64,000 nt of DNA from Engraulis encrasicolus (GCF_034702125.1 NC_085866.1:18213315-18277314); one strand, 5' to 3'. Positions 39,169-52,944 are shown, numbered from the stretch's first letter. Notes: generated by a model from the sequence alone, not told the origin. Made by a program: numbers and translations.

Positions 39169-40016
39169 CTTTTTCATCTCTTAGTTTCTTTTCCTTTTCC
39201 TTTGCTTTTCATGTAGCTAATTGGATTAAAAATGCATGACAGCCCATGCATCCATGTACTACTGCACTCTGTAACGTAGCTGATTCATTGCCGTGGACAG
39301 ATGCGTTTCGCTGAGCATCAGCAAAAGGCATGGCATGAATATTAAAAACACAGTAGGGTACTGTATCTGTCTTGGGGGTATGCTCAAAGAGGACACAGTG
39401 CACAGAGAATACAATATTCACGGCCATTTGCCCACTTACATTTCAGTCATGGTAGCTTAAAAAGCCACCAGCCACACCCCACCAATCACAACACAAGAAT
39501 TTCTTACCCCTCTGTTTAAAAATTTGGGGGTGGGCTTTTGCAGGACGGTGAAGACCACAGAATGGCTACAGCTAATGGAAAGCTGTCGTTTGATTGGTTG
39601 TATTGTTGGCCAAGGCAGTCCAGAGCTGTAACTACAGCTGTTTGGTCCCACCCACAGCCTTCTGCTGCCTGATACGACAGCGCCCAGACTAGAGTTTTCA
39701 AATGTAGTCTGGTTCGCCAGGCTGCAGTCATGGGTGAGTTATTGTGGTCTTTTTGTGGTCTAATGGTTTGAAGGGTCAGGGGTTTGAATACTTTCCAACT
39801 ATATGAAGAAGGTGATTGGCCAAGCGTATGACTTGTGACCGGGATGAAGTGCCCTTGGTGTCTTACGTAATCTAGCCTGAGCCCACCTGTGATGCTGGTG
39901 TGCAAAAGAAAATTCTGTGTGACTTACACTGAAGGTGATATAAAGTGAAAAGAGCACTGTGAGTGCAGTGTACAGTTCTGTTAATTACTGGACTTATTCT
40001 CTGTTTATTTAGTATG

Positions 40017-40311
<295 letters not shown>

Positions 40312-42829
40312 GTAGCAAATAGAAGGGAGAGAACAAGAAAAACAGAGCAAGAGAAGCAAGAGTGCAAAGGGGGTGAGGGTGAAGCATAAAAGGTGATTAT
40401 GCACTAAGCTGGCTGCTCAGCTATGGCTATCATCTGTGCTAACCTGACAATGATGTCACTGTGTGCAATTCGTTTTCCGAAGTTAACATGGTGTTCGCCC
40501 ATAAGACGTTAAATACATTTCATTCCACACTCTCTTTGCTTTACTTTACTTAACTGTCATGCTATTAACTGATTCATTTGTATAAGGAGCAAGTATAATT
40601 AGGCTGACTCCAACTTCATGTTTGACGTGTTAACATCTGACCTGCATCCCCATGGACAGACGGTCGGTACCACAGCAGATGGAGCTTAAATAGATGACCT
40701 TGAGTTTGATAAGACCTTGGGGTTGTTAAGCAACAACTACGGTGTAATAAAAGCATAAATTCTGCGTTGTGGTTCATGCACATTGTGCTGCTTAATCGTC
40801 ACTGTCTTGGTCAGTGTGATATTCCATAAACTTCAACAAGCGCCCCCTCACTGCTGTGTGTTCTGTCTCTGTCTGAAATGCACTGCGAACCTGAAAAAGA
40901 GGAGCAAGGAATCAATGGAGGTAGGGCCGGAGCTATAGGCAGGGCGAGCAGGGCACTTGCCCCTGGGCCCAGGGCCCTCCCGTATTGGTGGTTGGGGCCA
41001 TATTGTGAGCTTGGTAAGCTGTATAGGGGGCCCTAGGAGTGTCTTGCCCAGGGGCCCTGTGTGCAATTGTTCCGCCAATGGAGAATACATCCGACAGGGA
41101 TGGTATCATATTGAATTGAAGGAGGCTGAGCTAACTACTGCAGGTTAACCAGAGAACCAAAATGCTCGGCTACTGTTGCTGCTTGGTTGGTCACTTGATC
41201 ACATTTTCAAGGCCAAGGTATCAGACAACGACTGCCCATCTGCTGTGTCGAGCCTCCGTTGTGGACTTTGGCATCCCCTTTTGGACAGAGAATGGCAGAC
41301 AGACAGAAACACATATCCAATGTGCTTATGCTGGACATAGCACACAGGGGGCACGAGCTGTGAGCCAGCAGTGTGCCCTGGGTTATGACATCATTGTTTT
41401 ATTGTTAGCCTACATACAAATTTAGTTTGCTTTGTTTCCTTTTGATGTTATTGAACTGGAAATCTGGGAAATCCCAAAGTGTTAGCCTACTTTCTGTATC
41501 TCTTTATATTATGTTCAAATATTTATCTCAATAATAACATGTCAGCTCATAAAGCTTCTTTGCCAATGGTATTGGAATAGTGTACCCTAGATGTATTGCA
41601 TGACACACCTTCCACATCCTGTATAAAGTTTGGGCCACCCCATAATATGATTTATTTAATTGTCAATATGTACAGCAAAAATCCTGGTTTTAAATGGTTA
41701 TGCTGTGTAGATAAGGGTTTGTGTTGTGTTTGTCTTGTTTTATTTCAAATTTATAGATAGGTAGATCCACAGTTAATTATCTGAACTGTAAATGGTTGGC
41801 AAGTTATTTAATGAAAACATTGTCTACTGTTAGCTTTTGGGAGAAGAGGGTAATGTTGATGTACATTACACACACATGTTTATGCACCAAGTCTAACACA
41901 GGAAAACTCAAAATGATCTTTTATGTTATTTGGTAAAAAAAAAACCGATCTTCAGGTCTTTGATGGGGAAAATATTGTTGGGGAACTTTGATGCTGTTAC
42001 AGTAAATATTATTTAATATTCTTTCAATTTTGATTGACATGTTACTTCAAAACAAGTAACTTATGCATGCATGCTTACTGTACATCCACTCACAGTTATG
42101 AAAAATATGTTCCTCCACACACATTTCTTTAGACTGATCTCCCTAAACACTCTTCTCCAATTCTCTGGGCATGACATTTGACTTCCACTGGAAACCAAAA
42201 GGTGCATTGAAGCTCTTCACAGCACAATTGCTACAGGTGTTACTGTACTGCGCTGTACTGCACTGTACTGTACTGTATTGTATGTTCATCTCTCGTATAT
42301 TACTCTTTTGCCGTAAGGAGATTACTGTGGGACCAGGAGTAGGACAAAAATAGATACTGAATGTACCTTAAGCGCAGAGAATTTTTAGTAATCAGTGTGG
42401 AATGAGAGTGTGCCTCAGTAACCTGTGCAAATCCTTCCCTGACCATATGGCCAAACACACATTTTTGAAGGTCTGAGGGGCTCTAATCAGCATTATCCAT
42501 TCTTTTTATTAGACATGCTTGGATGGATGAAGGGATGATGAGCCATGTTGCATTTGGCTTGTGGACAGTATCTGGGGCTCAGAGCATAATCTCTGCAGTC
42601 CAGTTAGGATTTTACTCTCATTAACAATCTGATGCCCAACATGTTCACCAACACACAGCAGTCCACCACTTATCCCCAACAGAGTGCATTCATATTTCAA
42701 TTTTCTGCTCAAAGTTCTCCTGCCATAACTCTCTTTATCCCTACGAGAAGTGTAATGCAGAAATCTACAGAAAACATTTTAGTTTTTGGGCTGCACTGCT
42801 GTATAATGCTGTGTTTGATGGTCAGGATT
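40312..42829. other. non-coding, repeat remnants only
   Basis: Positions 40920..41090 are rich in GGGCCC/GGGGCCC words of a fish repeat type (TTGCCCCTGGGCCCAGGG, CAGGGGCCCTGTG). Positions 42240..42285 hold a (CTGTA)n tract. No coding sequence was recognised. Confidence 0.5.
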
Positions 42830-44131
42830 CACTTTACATTGCATTACATTGCATTTGGCAGATGCTTTATAACCAAATCGACTAACAAACGAGGACATAA
42901 TCCAGCATCACTAGCAGATACAAAGTGTACAGGAAATATACAGAACAACAAGTGCAGATGAGTGCAAAGAAGGGTTATTTTTTAGGTAGTACACACACAC
43001 ACTCACACACATAAATAGCCTACACATCATGTCAAGAGTCTGGCCTGGGGCTAGGGCAGCTCAAACATGAGTCTAGTAGATAGTCTAGAGGAGAGTCTTA
43101 ACTTACTTCTTGAAGGCTGCAGGAGATGCGCTTAGTCTTGCTGCCTCTGGGAGACCATTCCACCACTTGGGAACTACAACAGAGAACAGATTTGACTGTG
43201 AGTACCTAGAGCGAGTGGATGGCAGAGCCAGACGGCTTGTGCTGGAGGAGTGCAGTGCTCTTCTAGCAACATAAGGCTTTAGTAAGTCCTTAAGATAAAT
43301 TGGGGCTGTTCCTGCGATGGTTTTGTAGGCAAGGGTCAAGGCCTTGTGCTTGATCCGGGCGGCGATCGGTAGCCAGTGCAACTCAATGAATGGAGGAGTA
43401 ACATGGGTCCTTTTGGGTTGATTGAATACCAAACGTGCCACCGCATTCTGGACCATCTGCAGTGGTTTTGGCACACAAGCAGGTAGACCTGTCATGAGTC
43501 AGTTGCAGTAGTCAACGCGGGACAGGACCGTGGCCTGAACCAGTCGTTGTGTAGAATATTGGGTCAGCACAGGTCTGAATTTCCGCAAGTTGGACATCTG
43601 GAATCGACAGGTCCAGGTGACTGAGTTCATGTAGTTGGAGCATGACAGCTCGTCGTCAATCATGACGCCAAGGTTCTTGGCGATTTTGTTTGGGGTCACA
43701 ATGGTGGAGTCATTGACAAGTCGGTGAGGCAGGCAGAGATGCGTACCGAAACTGTGGTGTCCTCTGGATGGAACGACAGGTACATCTGGGTGTCATCATC
43801 ATAGCAGTGATAGGAGAACCCATGTGTTTGAATGACACGTCTCAGGGAGGAGGTGTACATTGCAAACAGAAGGGGCCCCAGCACTGATCCTTGGGGTACG
43901 CCCGTGGAGAGGGCGTGAGTCGTAGACAGTTTCCCTTGCCGTGACACACTGAAGGTGCATCCAGATAGGTGTGGAGCGGAACCATGAGTGGAAAATACCA
44001 GTGATTCCCGTGGTCGCGAGTATCCTCAGGAGTATCTTGTGGTTGATATGGCAAAGGCTGCAGACAAATAGTAGGATGAGGACAGAGGATAGTCCTTCCG
44101 TGCTTGCAGTCCTTAGAACTTCAGTTACTTA

Positions 44132-44455
44132 TAGCGCTTTCAGGCCGACTGAGAACCGTGCTGGAGCCCGTTCCCGCACCTAATCGCGAACCAGCCGTCG
44201 TGTTCACGCCACAGATATTTGCGTTCGCGAACCGGAAAGTTGGTTCGCAATGCGAACCGCAAAATACTAGGTTTTTCTCCGCGAACCGTGACGACAGCGT
44301 GCTCGTCAGCAGGTCCATCCGGGTAAGGCAGTCACGTGCGGGAAAAGTTCAGCGCTCGGTATGAACACAGGCGGTTCGGAGAGAAACACTTCAGTGCTGA
44401 ACGTAACTGGTTCGGACACCGACCGGGCTCCGTTCTGGTCGGCCTGAAAGCCCTA
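44132..44455. mobile_element. PIF/Harbinger-like MITE, 324 bp, TTA target duplication
   Basis: TAGCGCTTTCAGGCCGAC and GTCGGCCTGAAAGCCCTA are inverted ends. TTA flanks both sides (44129-44131 and 44456-44458). The interior repeats GCGAACC/GGTTCGC words. LINE reverse transcriptase sequence continues on both sides, which fixes the limits. Confidence 0.8.
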
Positions 44456-44691
44456 TTAGAGTAACGCCGTTTCAGTTGAGTGTCTACTTCTGAAACCAGA
44501 CTGTTTTGGGTCCAGTAGTTTGTTCTGATTTAGGAAGTCAGTAACCTGCTTTGCAACTGCCCTTTCCAGTGTCTTAGATAGGAAGTGGAGCAGTGAGATA
44601 AGTCGGTAGTTTTCTACGTGAGCAGGGTTCAGTGTAGGCTTCTTCAGTAGTGGTGTCACCCTTGCTTGTTTGAAGGCGGAGGGAACAGTGC

Positions 44692-45040
44692 CACAGCCTG
44701 GTTGTCACAGACGGTGCTTTTGTGTACACAAACGACCGTCTGGTAGCACTGCAGTTAACATGCTGTTCTCGAGTCAGAAAATAAATGGTGCATATTGCTA
44801 CTCACCACCAATAAATTCCTCTAAAAACGTTTTCTGTTCAACTCCAAAGAGTCAATGTAGTATATAATCTGTCCTGTGATTCATCAATGTGAGCTGGCGT
44901 TGATATTTAGCAAAAAAAATCAGTTTATTTTCTGACTTGAGACCGGCATGATAACGGCAGTCTACCAGACAGAGGTTTGTGTAGCTCTCCACCAGGGGGC
45001 TCCAGAGCTACACACACGCACCGTCAGTGGGAACCAGGCT
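44692..45040. mobile_element. hAT MITE, 349 bp, perfect 8-bp TSD
   Basis: AACAGTGC lies directly before (44684-44691) and after (45041-45048). Near the ends AGCCTGGTT..CACAGACGGTG faces CACCGTC..AACCAGGCT, and the inverted similarity extends inward through CTCGAGTCAGAAAATAAA / TTTATTTTCTGACTTGAG. The LINE frame resumes exactly across the duplication. Confidence 0.88.
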
Positions 45041-45830
45041 AACAGTGCTAGAGGACAGTGATGAATTCATGATGGATGTGATCACTGGGACCACGATTTG
45101 GGCATTGTCTTGAAGGAGGTTCGTAGGCACTGGGTCCAGTAGGCTTGTAGTGGGACGGCTCCTTGTGATAAGTTTGAAAACATCTTCTTCAGAGAGTAAA
45201 GTGAACTCTTGGAGTGTTGCAGGAGTCCGCATGGTTGCCAGGGGGTATCTTCTGGGGGGGGAGAGCGGCTCACAGAATTGCTTGCTAGTGTTTGCCGTCT
45301 TTTTCCGTGAAAAAAAGTTGTCTGGGTTAAGGTCTGTGGCTTGTGGGGCTGTGTGTGTGTGTGTGTGTGTGGGCGGGGGAGGGGAATGGTTGAGCAGTGA
45401 CTTGAATGTAGAGAACAACATACGTGGGTCTGTGGTGTTGCTGATCTTGTACTGTAGTTATAGTAGGTCATCTTGGCGACTGTTAAAGAGGCGGAGAAGG
45501 AGGAGATCTAAGTAGAGATCTAAGTTTTTCAAGGTCGGATGGGTTGCGGGTTTTGCTGCATTTCCTTTCGATTTCTGAGGGTAGTTCGTAGAGCTCGGAT
45601 AGTCTCGGTCAGCCATAGTTGCGATTGTGAAGGTCTTGCAGGTTTACTGACTAGTGGGTGCAGGTTGTTGAGGCAGGAGGTCAGTGTGGAGCCGAGCGAA
45701 TCCATAGCAGTGTCAACATCGAGTGAGGAGAGTTCGCTAGTAGGAGGCAAAGCAGTTGCCACCACTGATGTAAAGCTAGTTTGTGACAGGTTGTGTAGAT
45801 TCCGCCTATACTGTATGTGACCAAGCAACC

Positions 45831-46071
45831 GTACCTCGGGCCATTATAGTCTTTACGAGAAAAACAGAAAAAAATCAACTTTAAGCCTCGTGGTGCCTTT
45901 AGGAATTGCCTCGTTTCTCGTGGTTGGGTGATGAAAGGGGGAACTGACAATTGGGGTAGTTTGGTTCTGGGGGGAAGAATAATGCGGACAGACGTCAACA
46001 ATCAAGCGTGAGTGAAGGCTAACTGGAAACAACGGTAATCAAATATTTCAAACAAGTGATTTACGGTTAAG
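45831..46071. other. non-coding junction 5' of the LINE relic
   Basis: No LINE similarity is visible beyond about 45830 and nothing else was recognised here. Confidence 0.4.
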
Positions 46072-46139
46072 TTTAGGGTTAAGTTTTAGGGTTAGGGTTA
46101 AGGTTAGGGTTAGGGTTAGGGTTAGGGTTAAGGTTAGGG
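46072..46139. repeat. interstitial telomere-like (TTAGGG)n tract
   Basis: About eleven TTAGGG, TTAAGG or TTTAGGG units run in one direction on the plus strand. Several are perfect TTAGGG. Confidence 0.85.
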
Positions 46140-46570
46140 ACAACGTTGGAGGAAGGGAGAGATGACACAAAGCTGACAGAATGCACGCTGCTCGGGTGCT
46201 CTCTCTCTCTCTCTCTCACTCTCTCTCACCCACTTTCGACGACAGCGCGCGTTGCCCAACTACGAAAAATTAGGCTATATCGTAGCGGCATCACGAAGCA
46301 TACAGTTGATTTTCCCTGAGACTGGGCTCGACCTAGGGAGGGGGGCTGGGTGTTGGATTGTGTTTGACTTTGACAGTAAATACTTGGAATTATGGAAGCA
46401 TGTTCACACAGGCTGTGTTTGCAACCACAAATCTATTTCACCGACCATGACCAGATCTGCTTTGTCTTAGAAAGGTGGGGATAAATGCTCTACAAACAAC
46501 AACAGAAATATCTAATGTGAATTCCAAAGAGTAAAAAGCAGTGAGTAAACTGGCTCACCAACATGCAGAC

Positions 46571-47169
46571 GGGTGGTTGACGTTTAAGGGCGTAAGCCAA
46601 AAAAAAAAGTTTTTCCAATTCCTGAAAAAAGTGATGGAAAAAAAAATGGAAAAAATTGAAAAAGATAAAGCTCTTAGTGGTCTGTGGAATTTTGCCTAAT
46701 TTTTGCCATTTTTGGGATGCTCTTTGTACTATTGTTCATTTAACCCCCAGCCAACACACACATTACTACCCACCCGCACCCCCAACCCCATACATGTCAC
46801 CCCACAGGACGCAATTTGTGTTACGAAATTGAACTTGTAGTTAATATTACTGTCTTGAGTTTTTTTCACATTCACATAACTTAATATGAAGTTAATATTT
46901 ATGCAATCATGCCAAATGCCATTATTCAAAATGTTGTAGGTTAATTTATATATATATTATATTCCAGGTTTCATTAATGTTACAGTCACACCACAGGATA
47001 TTTGACATATAAACCTTTACATGAATCGTAACAAAAATGTTTCTTCTCATCTAAGATTAATATGAAACATAATGTACCACATCTTCTTTCATTGACATTG
47101 AGGAAAAATAACAGTTTTGTAGGTTTTTAACCAATGTTACGAAAAAACAAGCCGTCCCGTCAACCACCC
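46571..47169. mobile_element. TIR element with GGGTGGTTGACG ends, 599 bp
   Basis: GGGTGGTTGACG at the left and CGTCAACCACCC at the right are perfect inverted repeats. AGAC flanks both sides (46567-46570 and 47170-47173), a possible 4-bp duplication. No coding frame is seen. Confidence 0.7.
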
Positions 47170-48068
47170 AGACATGCAATTCACGTCAGCTAGGTAAGTG
47201 CCAGTGAGGTCAGATTGCTGATGTCATGGAGGAGGTCCCATGCCTGTGCAGCGATGTTAGAGCTGCTGCACAGCAAAGCAGCAGAAAAGCAACTCCCACC
47301 ATGACTTGACACCATGACTGTGGAGTAGGAGACAACAACAGCGTTGTGGACACAATTTCTAACCAGAATGCTTTACGCTGTGAGCACTGCGCAGATTGCG
47401 ACAGAATGTGCCATCCCAAACAATCCCACATTCACACACATGCACACACACACAAACACAAACACCCAAAAACACAAACACACACAAACAAACACACAGC
47501 TTTGTCAGGAGCAGTTGGTTGGTTCCTCACCAGCAGCTGGCATTGAGTGTTGGAAGGGCTGGACTAAGATGGCTGAGGGCCCCTAGACTACAAGTTGCTG
47601 GAGGCCGCCGTGGAAGGCAAATTTTGCGACATTACATAGAACAAGTTTAATTCCAAACAAGGAATTAAGGATAACATGTCTACCAACTGTGGAGTATGAA
47701 CAAGATTTAAAGCTAAATTTGACACGGCAGGTGATTTTTATCAATAACGTATTCTGCAATGATCGTGTCTTTACCTTTTTTGCCAGTTGAGGGCCCCCTC
47801 ACAGGTGGGGGCCCAGAGGCTGCAGCCATATCATGCCAGCGCATTAATCCGGTCTGAGTGTTGGTCTCAGTGGCAACACCATCGAGGGAGAGGCTGCCTG
47901 TCCAGCTGGCTGCATATAATGTGTCTGCACGGCCCATCTCCAGATTACCACAGCTACACGGGGGATCCTCTGTCGAAGAATTGTTTGTCCCACACATACA
48001 TAAGTGTGCCAAGAGTGAGATTAGATGGAAGCAAAGAAGCAAACGAATAGCTAGAAAGTGGAAGACAG
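47170..48068. other. non-coding, minor repeats
   Basis: A CACAAACAC-rich stretch lies at 47430-47500, and a GGGGGCCC-type repeat remnant (GAGGGCCCCCTCACAGG) near 47790-47815. No gene was seen. Confidence 0.45.
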
Positions 48069-48240
48069 GCCCTGGCGTGGCTCAAACGGTAGGGGACGGC
48101 ACTGCTACTCCGGGGACCCAGGATTGATTTGGGCCTGAAGTCATTTGCCGATCCTTCCCCATCTCTCTCTCTCTCTCTCCATTCGTTCCCTGTCTCTAAT
48201 TGTCCTGCCACAAATAAAGGCATGAAAGCCTGAAAAATAA
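48069..48240 (+). repeat. tRNA-derived SINE
   Basis: CCTGGCGTGGCTCAAACGG resembles a tRNA A box region and GGACCCAGGATTGATT a B box region about 40 bases later. It is followed by (CT)n, CCTGTCTCTAATTGTCCTGC and an AATAAAGGC..AAAGCC tail with A-rich end, the layout of fish tRNA SINEs. Confidence 0.75.
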
Positions 48241-49053
48241 GGAAGACAGGAAAATAAACAGATGGAACAACAGATGAAAACAGGTGAAAGGACAAGAGAG
48301 GAAATGGAAAAAAGTAGACAGATGGAAGTTGATACAATAAAAAGAAAGCATGGAATAGGAGAATATACGGACTGAAGGAGAATAAAGCTTATACAATGGA
48401 ATAGGGTAAAGTAGGCCTAATTGAAAAAGGACAGTAGAGAGGAGACCGCCATAAAAATGGAAATAGATTTTAAAAGAGGGTGTGAGGCCTGCTATAAAAG
48501 GGGGCTGTTATACAAATCATTTGAAATGTAGCCTATTATGGGATGTGTTTAAACTTCACAACCAACAGTGCTAGGTGTTCAAGCCACCACAATATGCAGT
48601 GTTCTTTTAACTCAAGTTGCTATGCAGTATATAATAATAAAAAAATGTATTTACATAAGCACGGCACCTCCCTGGCCTACCTGACTAATAGAATTGGTGC
48701 TCAAATTTTAAGGGGATGTTTCAGTATTTGTAATTTTGAGCAACTCCCCTGTAATTACTCTAAAAGCCTGGACTTTTGACAATAAAGAACACCACGACTT
48801 TCAGTTTTTGTCGGCCATGTTTGGGGAGCACTGACTGCCAGACAGTCAGATTAGCCAGCCAGACTTAGTCCCGGAATTGCTCATGGGAGCAACGCCCTCT
48901 CTATCGAGCTGATGGTGCTTTTCACAGCTGTATTTGCCTCCTTCTTTTCAAAGATTCATGAATGACACACCACTCGTGAGAGTCAATCAGCCACCTCCAA
49001 ATCGTTCTGTGGCTGTGAAGATTGCTTGCCAGTGTGATCATGTCAGTTTAGGG

Positions 49054-49486
49054 CAGGGGTCAGGAACATATGGCTCTAGAGCCACATGTGGCTCTTTTGG
49101 GAACTGTATATGGCTCTTACTTATATAGGGTTGCCTTGAAATATGGAATCGTCCTGTATTTATAGATAAAATTACGGGTTCCATATTGAGTTGAAACGGG
49201 ACAAGGGAGGTTAAAAAGTGTTAAAATACAGGAAATTACATCTAAGAATTACAACATTTTCACAGACCTCCACATAATGAAGTTGACAGTTGGCAATCCT
49301 ATACTTACCTGTTAACAATAAAAGCTAGAAGTTGACAGTAGGCCTACTCTCTAAATTGTTGGGCTTAATTGAAACACATGAATTTGATTGTATTCAGTGT
49401 GGTAAATGGTATGGCTCTCATGAAAATGTATTTTTTTTTAAATTGCCGTTTATGGCTCTCTCCACCAAAAAGGTTCCTGACCCCTG
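49054..49486. mobile_element. hAT-like element, 433 bp, perfect 8-bp TSD
   Basis: CAGGGGTCAGGAAC and GGTTCCTGACCCCTG are inverted ends. GTTTAGGG flanks both sides (49046-49053 and 49487-49494). A second small element with TATAGGGTTGCC / GGCAATCCTATA ends (about 49121..49303) appears nested inside. Confidence 0.85.
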
Positions 49487-49869
49487 GTTTAGGGTGATGT
49501 GTACAGAGAGGGATGGTTCCGACCAGACTCTTGCTTTATGCTAAAAGGCCTAACGTTGCTTAGAGCATTTTTAGCTGTGTCATATATTACATAATGCCAG
49601 ACTCTGTAATCGGCTTTTATGGTGTAGTTTGCTGGATAATTCAGGAAAGACACCATTAACACATTATAAGTTACTGGGCAGGTTCAGTCATATTGTAAAA
49701 CACAGTATGAGGCATGAGATTCACATAACGGCTTTCAATACATATCTAAAATCCTATTTGCACCATTACTACTTTGTTTCACTGGCTGCTAAATGAATAT
49801 CAATAATTTAAGTGTAAGACACAGCATTTAAGATTGCCATTTATGTCCAGTCCAGAGACAAGTAGTGAG

Positions 49870-50160
49870 TGTTTAAATGAAAGTGAAAGTGAAGTGAAAG
49901 CCCAACTGGGAAACTCCCATTGTCATTGTGACACAGCACTCCACAGCACACAAGTGTACACTGCAGACTGCACAGAACGAAATGGCATTTATGCCTCACT
50001 CATGCAAGGGGGCAGCTCCCAATGGCGCCCAAAAGGGAGCAGAGCCACGGGACAGTACCATGCCCATGGTACCTCAGTCATCGAGGAGGATGGGTGAAGG
50101 AATTGTTTAATTTCTACTCCCACCAACCCAATACTCCCCCGACCAACCTGAGCCCCTGAA
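49870..50160. repeat. dispersed fish repeat (AAAGTGAAAGTG ... GGACAGTACCATG type)
   Basis: AAAGTGAAAGTGAAGTGAAA, CATTGTCATTGTGACACAGC and GGGACAGTACCATGCCC, then GTACCTCAGTCATCGAGGAGG, follow the word order of a repeat I recognise from fish genomes. The class is uncertain. Confidence 0.5.
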
Positions 50161-52035
50161 TGAAAAGTGACTGTCTCTCAAAGTTTCTGCTGGACCCATC
50201 TGGCTTCACTGTCTCTGTGGCCTTCTGGTCTGCATGAAGAGCTCTTTTTCAAACGCAATAAAATAAGCCATTTGAATTGCTTTTATTGCTTTTTGGAAAT
50301 GGCATTTAAATGCTATATTTTAAATTCAATTTTAAGGTAGCATCTGGGCATTAAATTCTCTCTCTGTCGGCCTGTCTGTGTGTCATTGTCTGAAGTCTTC
50401 CCACCTTAGCCTCACACTATAACAGCAGAATGCCAGAGAATATTGTTCACCCATCTCCTCCAGCACACCATTTATTCATACTCACCGGGAAGGTACAGCG
50501 CTATCCCATTTAAAATGCCACACATTACCTTCAAACTATTTGTCATCTGAAAACACACAAAGCACTTTCTGGCTTAGTCATAATGTTGCTTTTCTCTCTT
50601 TGCTTTCTTTGCACGAATTTAACAAAGGGCTGAATTTCTCTGTGAACCAATGTGTTTTCCAAGCTTATGTGAGTTATGCATGATGAAAGTCAAAACTATA
50701 CTCCTACACATTCATCCAAGACTAAACCTAAACAATATTGATTGTTGGCCCATGTGCAGGATAGATCATATCAATAAATAATTCAAAAGGTGCAGCATTG
50801 TCTGTCTAGATCAGTTGTGCCCCTGTCACAGCAGGAAGGGAGGGGATGTTGGGGAGGGGAGGAGCGGGGGGTGCAGATCAGGCTATTTATCCACTGCTAC
50901 TGTTGTGTTTGAAGACTGAGGATCTTGCCCTGAAGCTATCTCGCTGTCATACACTCTACATATATGACTCTACAATCTCTGTCTATCTCTTTTTTCCTCT
51001 GCCTTCCTGCTATTTCTGCCTCTCCTCTATACCTCTCCTTTTAAAACCATATCTAACAATGATGTTTTTTCCCATTTGTTAAGCACTTTGAGTTACATGC
51101 CTTGTATGACACAGTGCTATACAAATACAATTACTATTATTATTAAATTATTATTATTACACACTCTTTTGAGAAGCTGACAGGGGGAGACAAAGGAGTC
51201 AGTTGCCCCAAGCCCAAAGAGATGGGGCGCCCAGAATTGGGTCGTTATAGTACTTAAGTAGCCTACATTAAATGTATGTAGGCCTATTTGGTCAGGGGGC
51301 CCTTTCAGATTACTACAAACACTAGAGTTGTTGATAAGAATAAACATGTCTGAAGAGCAGTCATCAAAATGACAACAGCTATTCTTCAATCACACCAAAC
51401 TGTCTCTAATAATCCATAATAATATAATGGTGTCTTCTTGCTACGAAATAATATCTCGGGAATGTAAAGTAATTGAAAAAAACTGTATCATAAGTATGTA
51501 AATCCCACAGATGCTGATTTCCTTGAGCTCAAGTGTGTTGTTCAGGGTGTTTCCATAAACAGGAAAGGGTGTCTTTTGTGGCATTACACAAAGGTGGAGA
51601 AAAGTCTTGGCAAGAGTCACTAAGCAGTCTTCCACATAATCTCTTATGGAGTTTCCTTGTTACCCTGTTTGTCTGTGCTCATTCAATAAGCCTCCCCCAG
51701 CTTTAGCACTGTCAATTTTTGCTCACCGTTTCCTTTTGGTTAACTGAGCAATTTATTGAGTGCCGCTGGCAACTTTAATTAGGGGGAGACTACCTGCCAA
51801 TGATCCTCTAGCGCAATGAGCTAAGGTAAATAATTTAGACAAACAGAAGCACATTTTCACTGCCAGAATGAGAACTTTCCAAAAGTGAAATAATAATCAT
51901 TCCAGCAATAATCAGCCGACATCATATGCAATATTTTATTACACCTCATGGTGGCGCTTGACCTTACTGTTGTAACCCTTTGATGCATGTAAAGAGAAAA
52001 ACGCTTCTGTGGTGGGGAAAATATTAAGATTAATT
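50161..52035. other. non-coding, nothing recognised
   Basis: It contains an (ATT)n stretch at 51130-51160 and a GGGGCGCCC/GGGGGCCC remnant near 51220-51305. No coding segment was seen. Confidence 0.45.
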
Positions 52036-52944
52036 TTAGAGCTGTCAAACGATTATTTGTTTAAATCACGATTCATCTCCATAGTTAATCATGATTAATC
52101 ACAACTTTTATTCCATGTTTAATGTTTTATTATTTTGCTTTTCAAGACAGTTAAACCCATGGTCGGATGGCCAGATGCTGCATATGACACAGATCATGTT
52201 CTAATGCAAAATGAGGGCCTTAGATTTTAAATGCAATTTATTTAATGTTTTTTATGCTCTTAAGAGGCTGAAATATTTACGTTTTTATTTAACAAGCTTC
52301 ATTTAACAAGCATTTTTGCTGGTGTTTTAGGAATAAAACCCATAAAGCAAAGTATGTTTGCGTAATTTCAATTCTTTGTATGACCAGCGCATGTAAAGAA
52401 ATTGACAATAAAACCGACTTGACTTGACTTGACTTGATGACCAGATGAACTCCAGAAATTGCAGCTCGATTATTGATGATTTTTCACTTTTATGTCTTTC
52501 ATTTCAAACACTTGAACAGTTTCAAATTCACTGTACTTTCTAACTGTTTGATTTCTGTTCTCTTGTTTTTAAGCACTTCAGTTTAGCATAGGCCTCGCCT
52601 GGTTAAATAGGCCAAGTCTATCTAAGCCATAGGAATACATGGGACATGATCGTGGCTCCAACATTGATGCCCACTTCTGAGCTGGGTCTTTGTTGTTTTG
52701 CTGTTTTATTCAATATAAGTTGGTTTCTGATAAGTCTTCGTGATAGGCTACAGTTAGCTCATAAAGCTCATCAGGACCTTCAATTTGATATATAGAACTC
52801 ATTATCTGTAAGCCCTCAAATTGGGAAATTCTAATAATAATATAATAAAAAATATGTAATAAAAATAATAGTCGTGATTAAAAATGACATCTGTATGAAT
52901 CTAATGTTAATATTAAACGCGCTAATTCATTTACATGTGACACT
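52036..52944. mobile_element. candidate MITE region (GAGCTGTCAAACGATTA type)
   Basis: The left part has GAGCTGTCAAACGATTA and ATTAATCATGATTAATCACA, typical of a common fish element. GTCGTGATTAAAAATGACAT near 52872 is a plausible inverted partner. A LINE-like tail with (TGACT)n lies at 52395..52437. The right end is decayed and no target duplication was found. Confidence 0.35.

Larger units (their letters stand above)
42830..45830 (-). mobile_element. degenerate LINE (L2/Rex-like), minus strand, with two nested MITEs
   Basis: Reading on the minus strand from 45830, broken frames show a linker with LLSEEDVFKLITRSRP and LLDPVPTNLLQ, then RT blocks [59 protein letters not shown] and YHCYDDDTQMYLS, then LGVMIDDEL, ATVLSRVDYCN, ELHWLPIAARIKHKALTLAYK and PKWWNGLP. 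The catalytic YADD-type motif reads YDDD. The 3' end near 42830-42890 has the ATTGCATTTGGCAGATGCTT tail common in fish LINEs. It has many stops and is interrupted by elements at 44132..44455 and 44692..45040. Confidence 0.85.
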
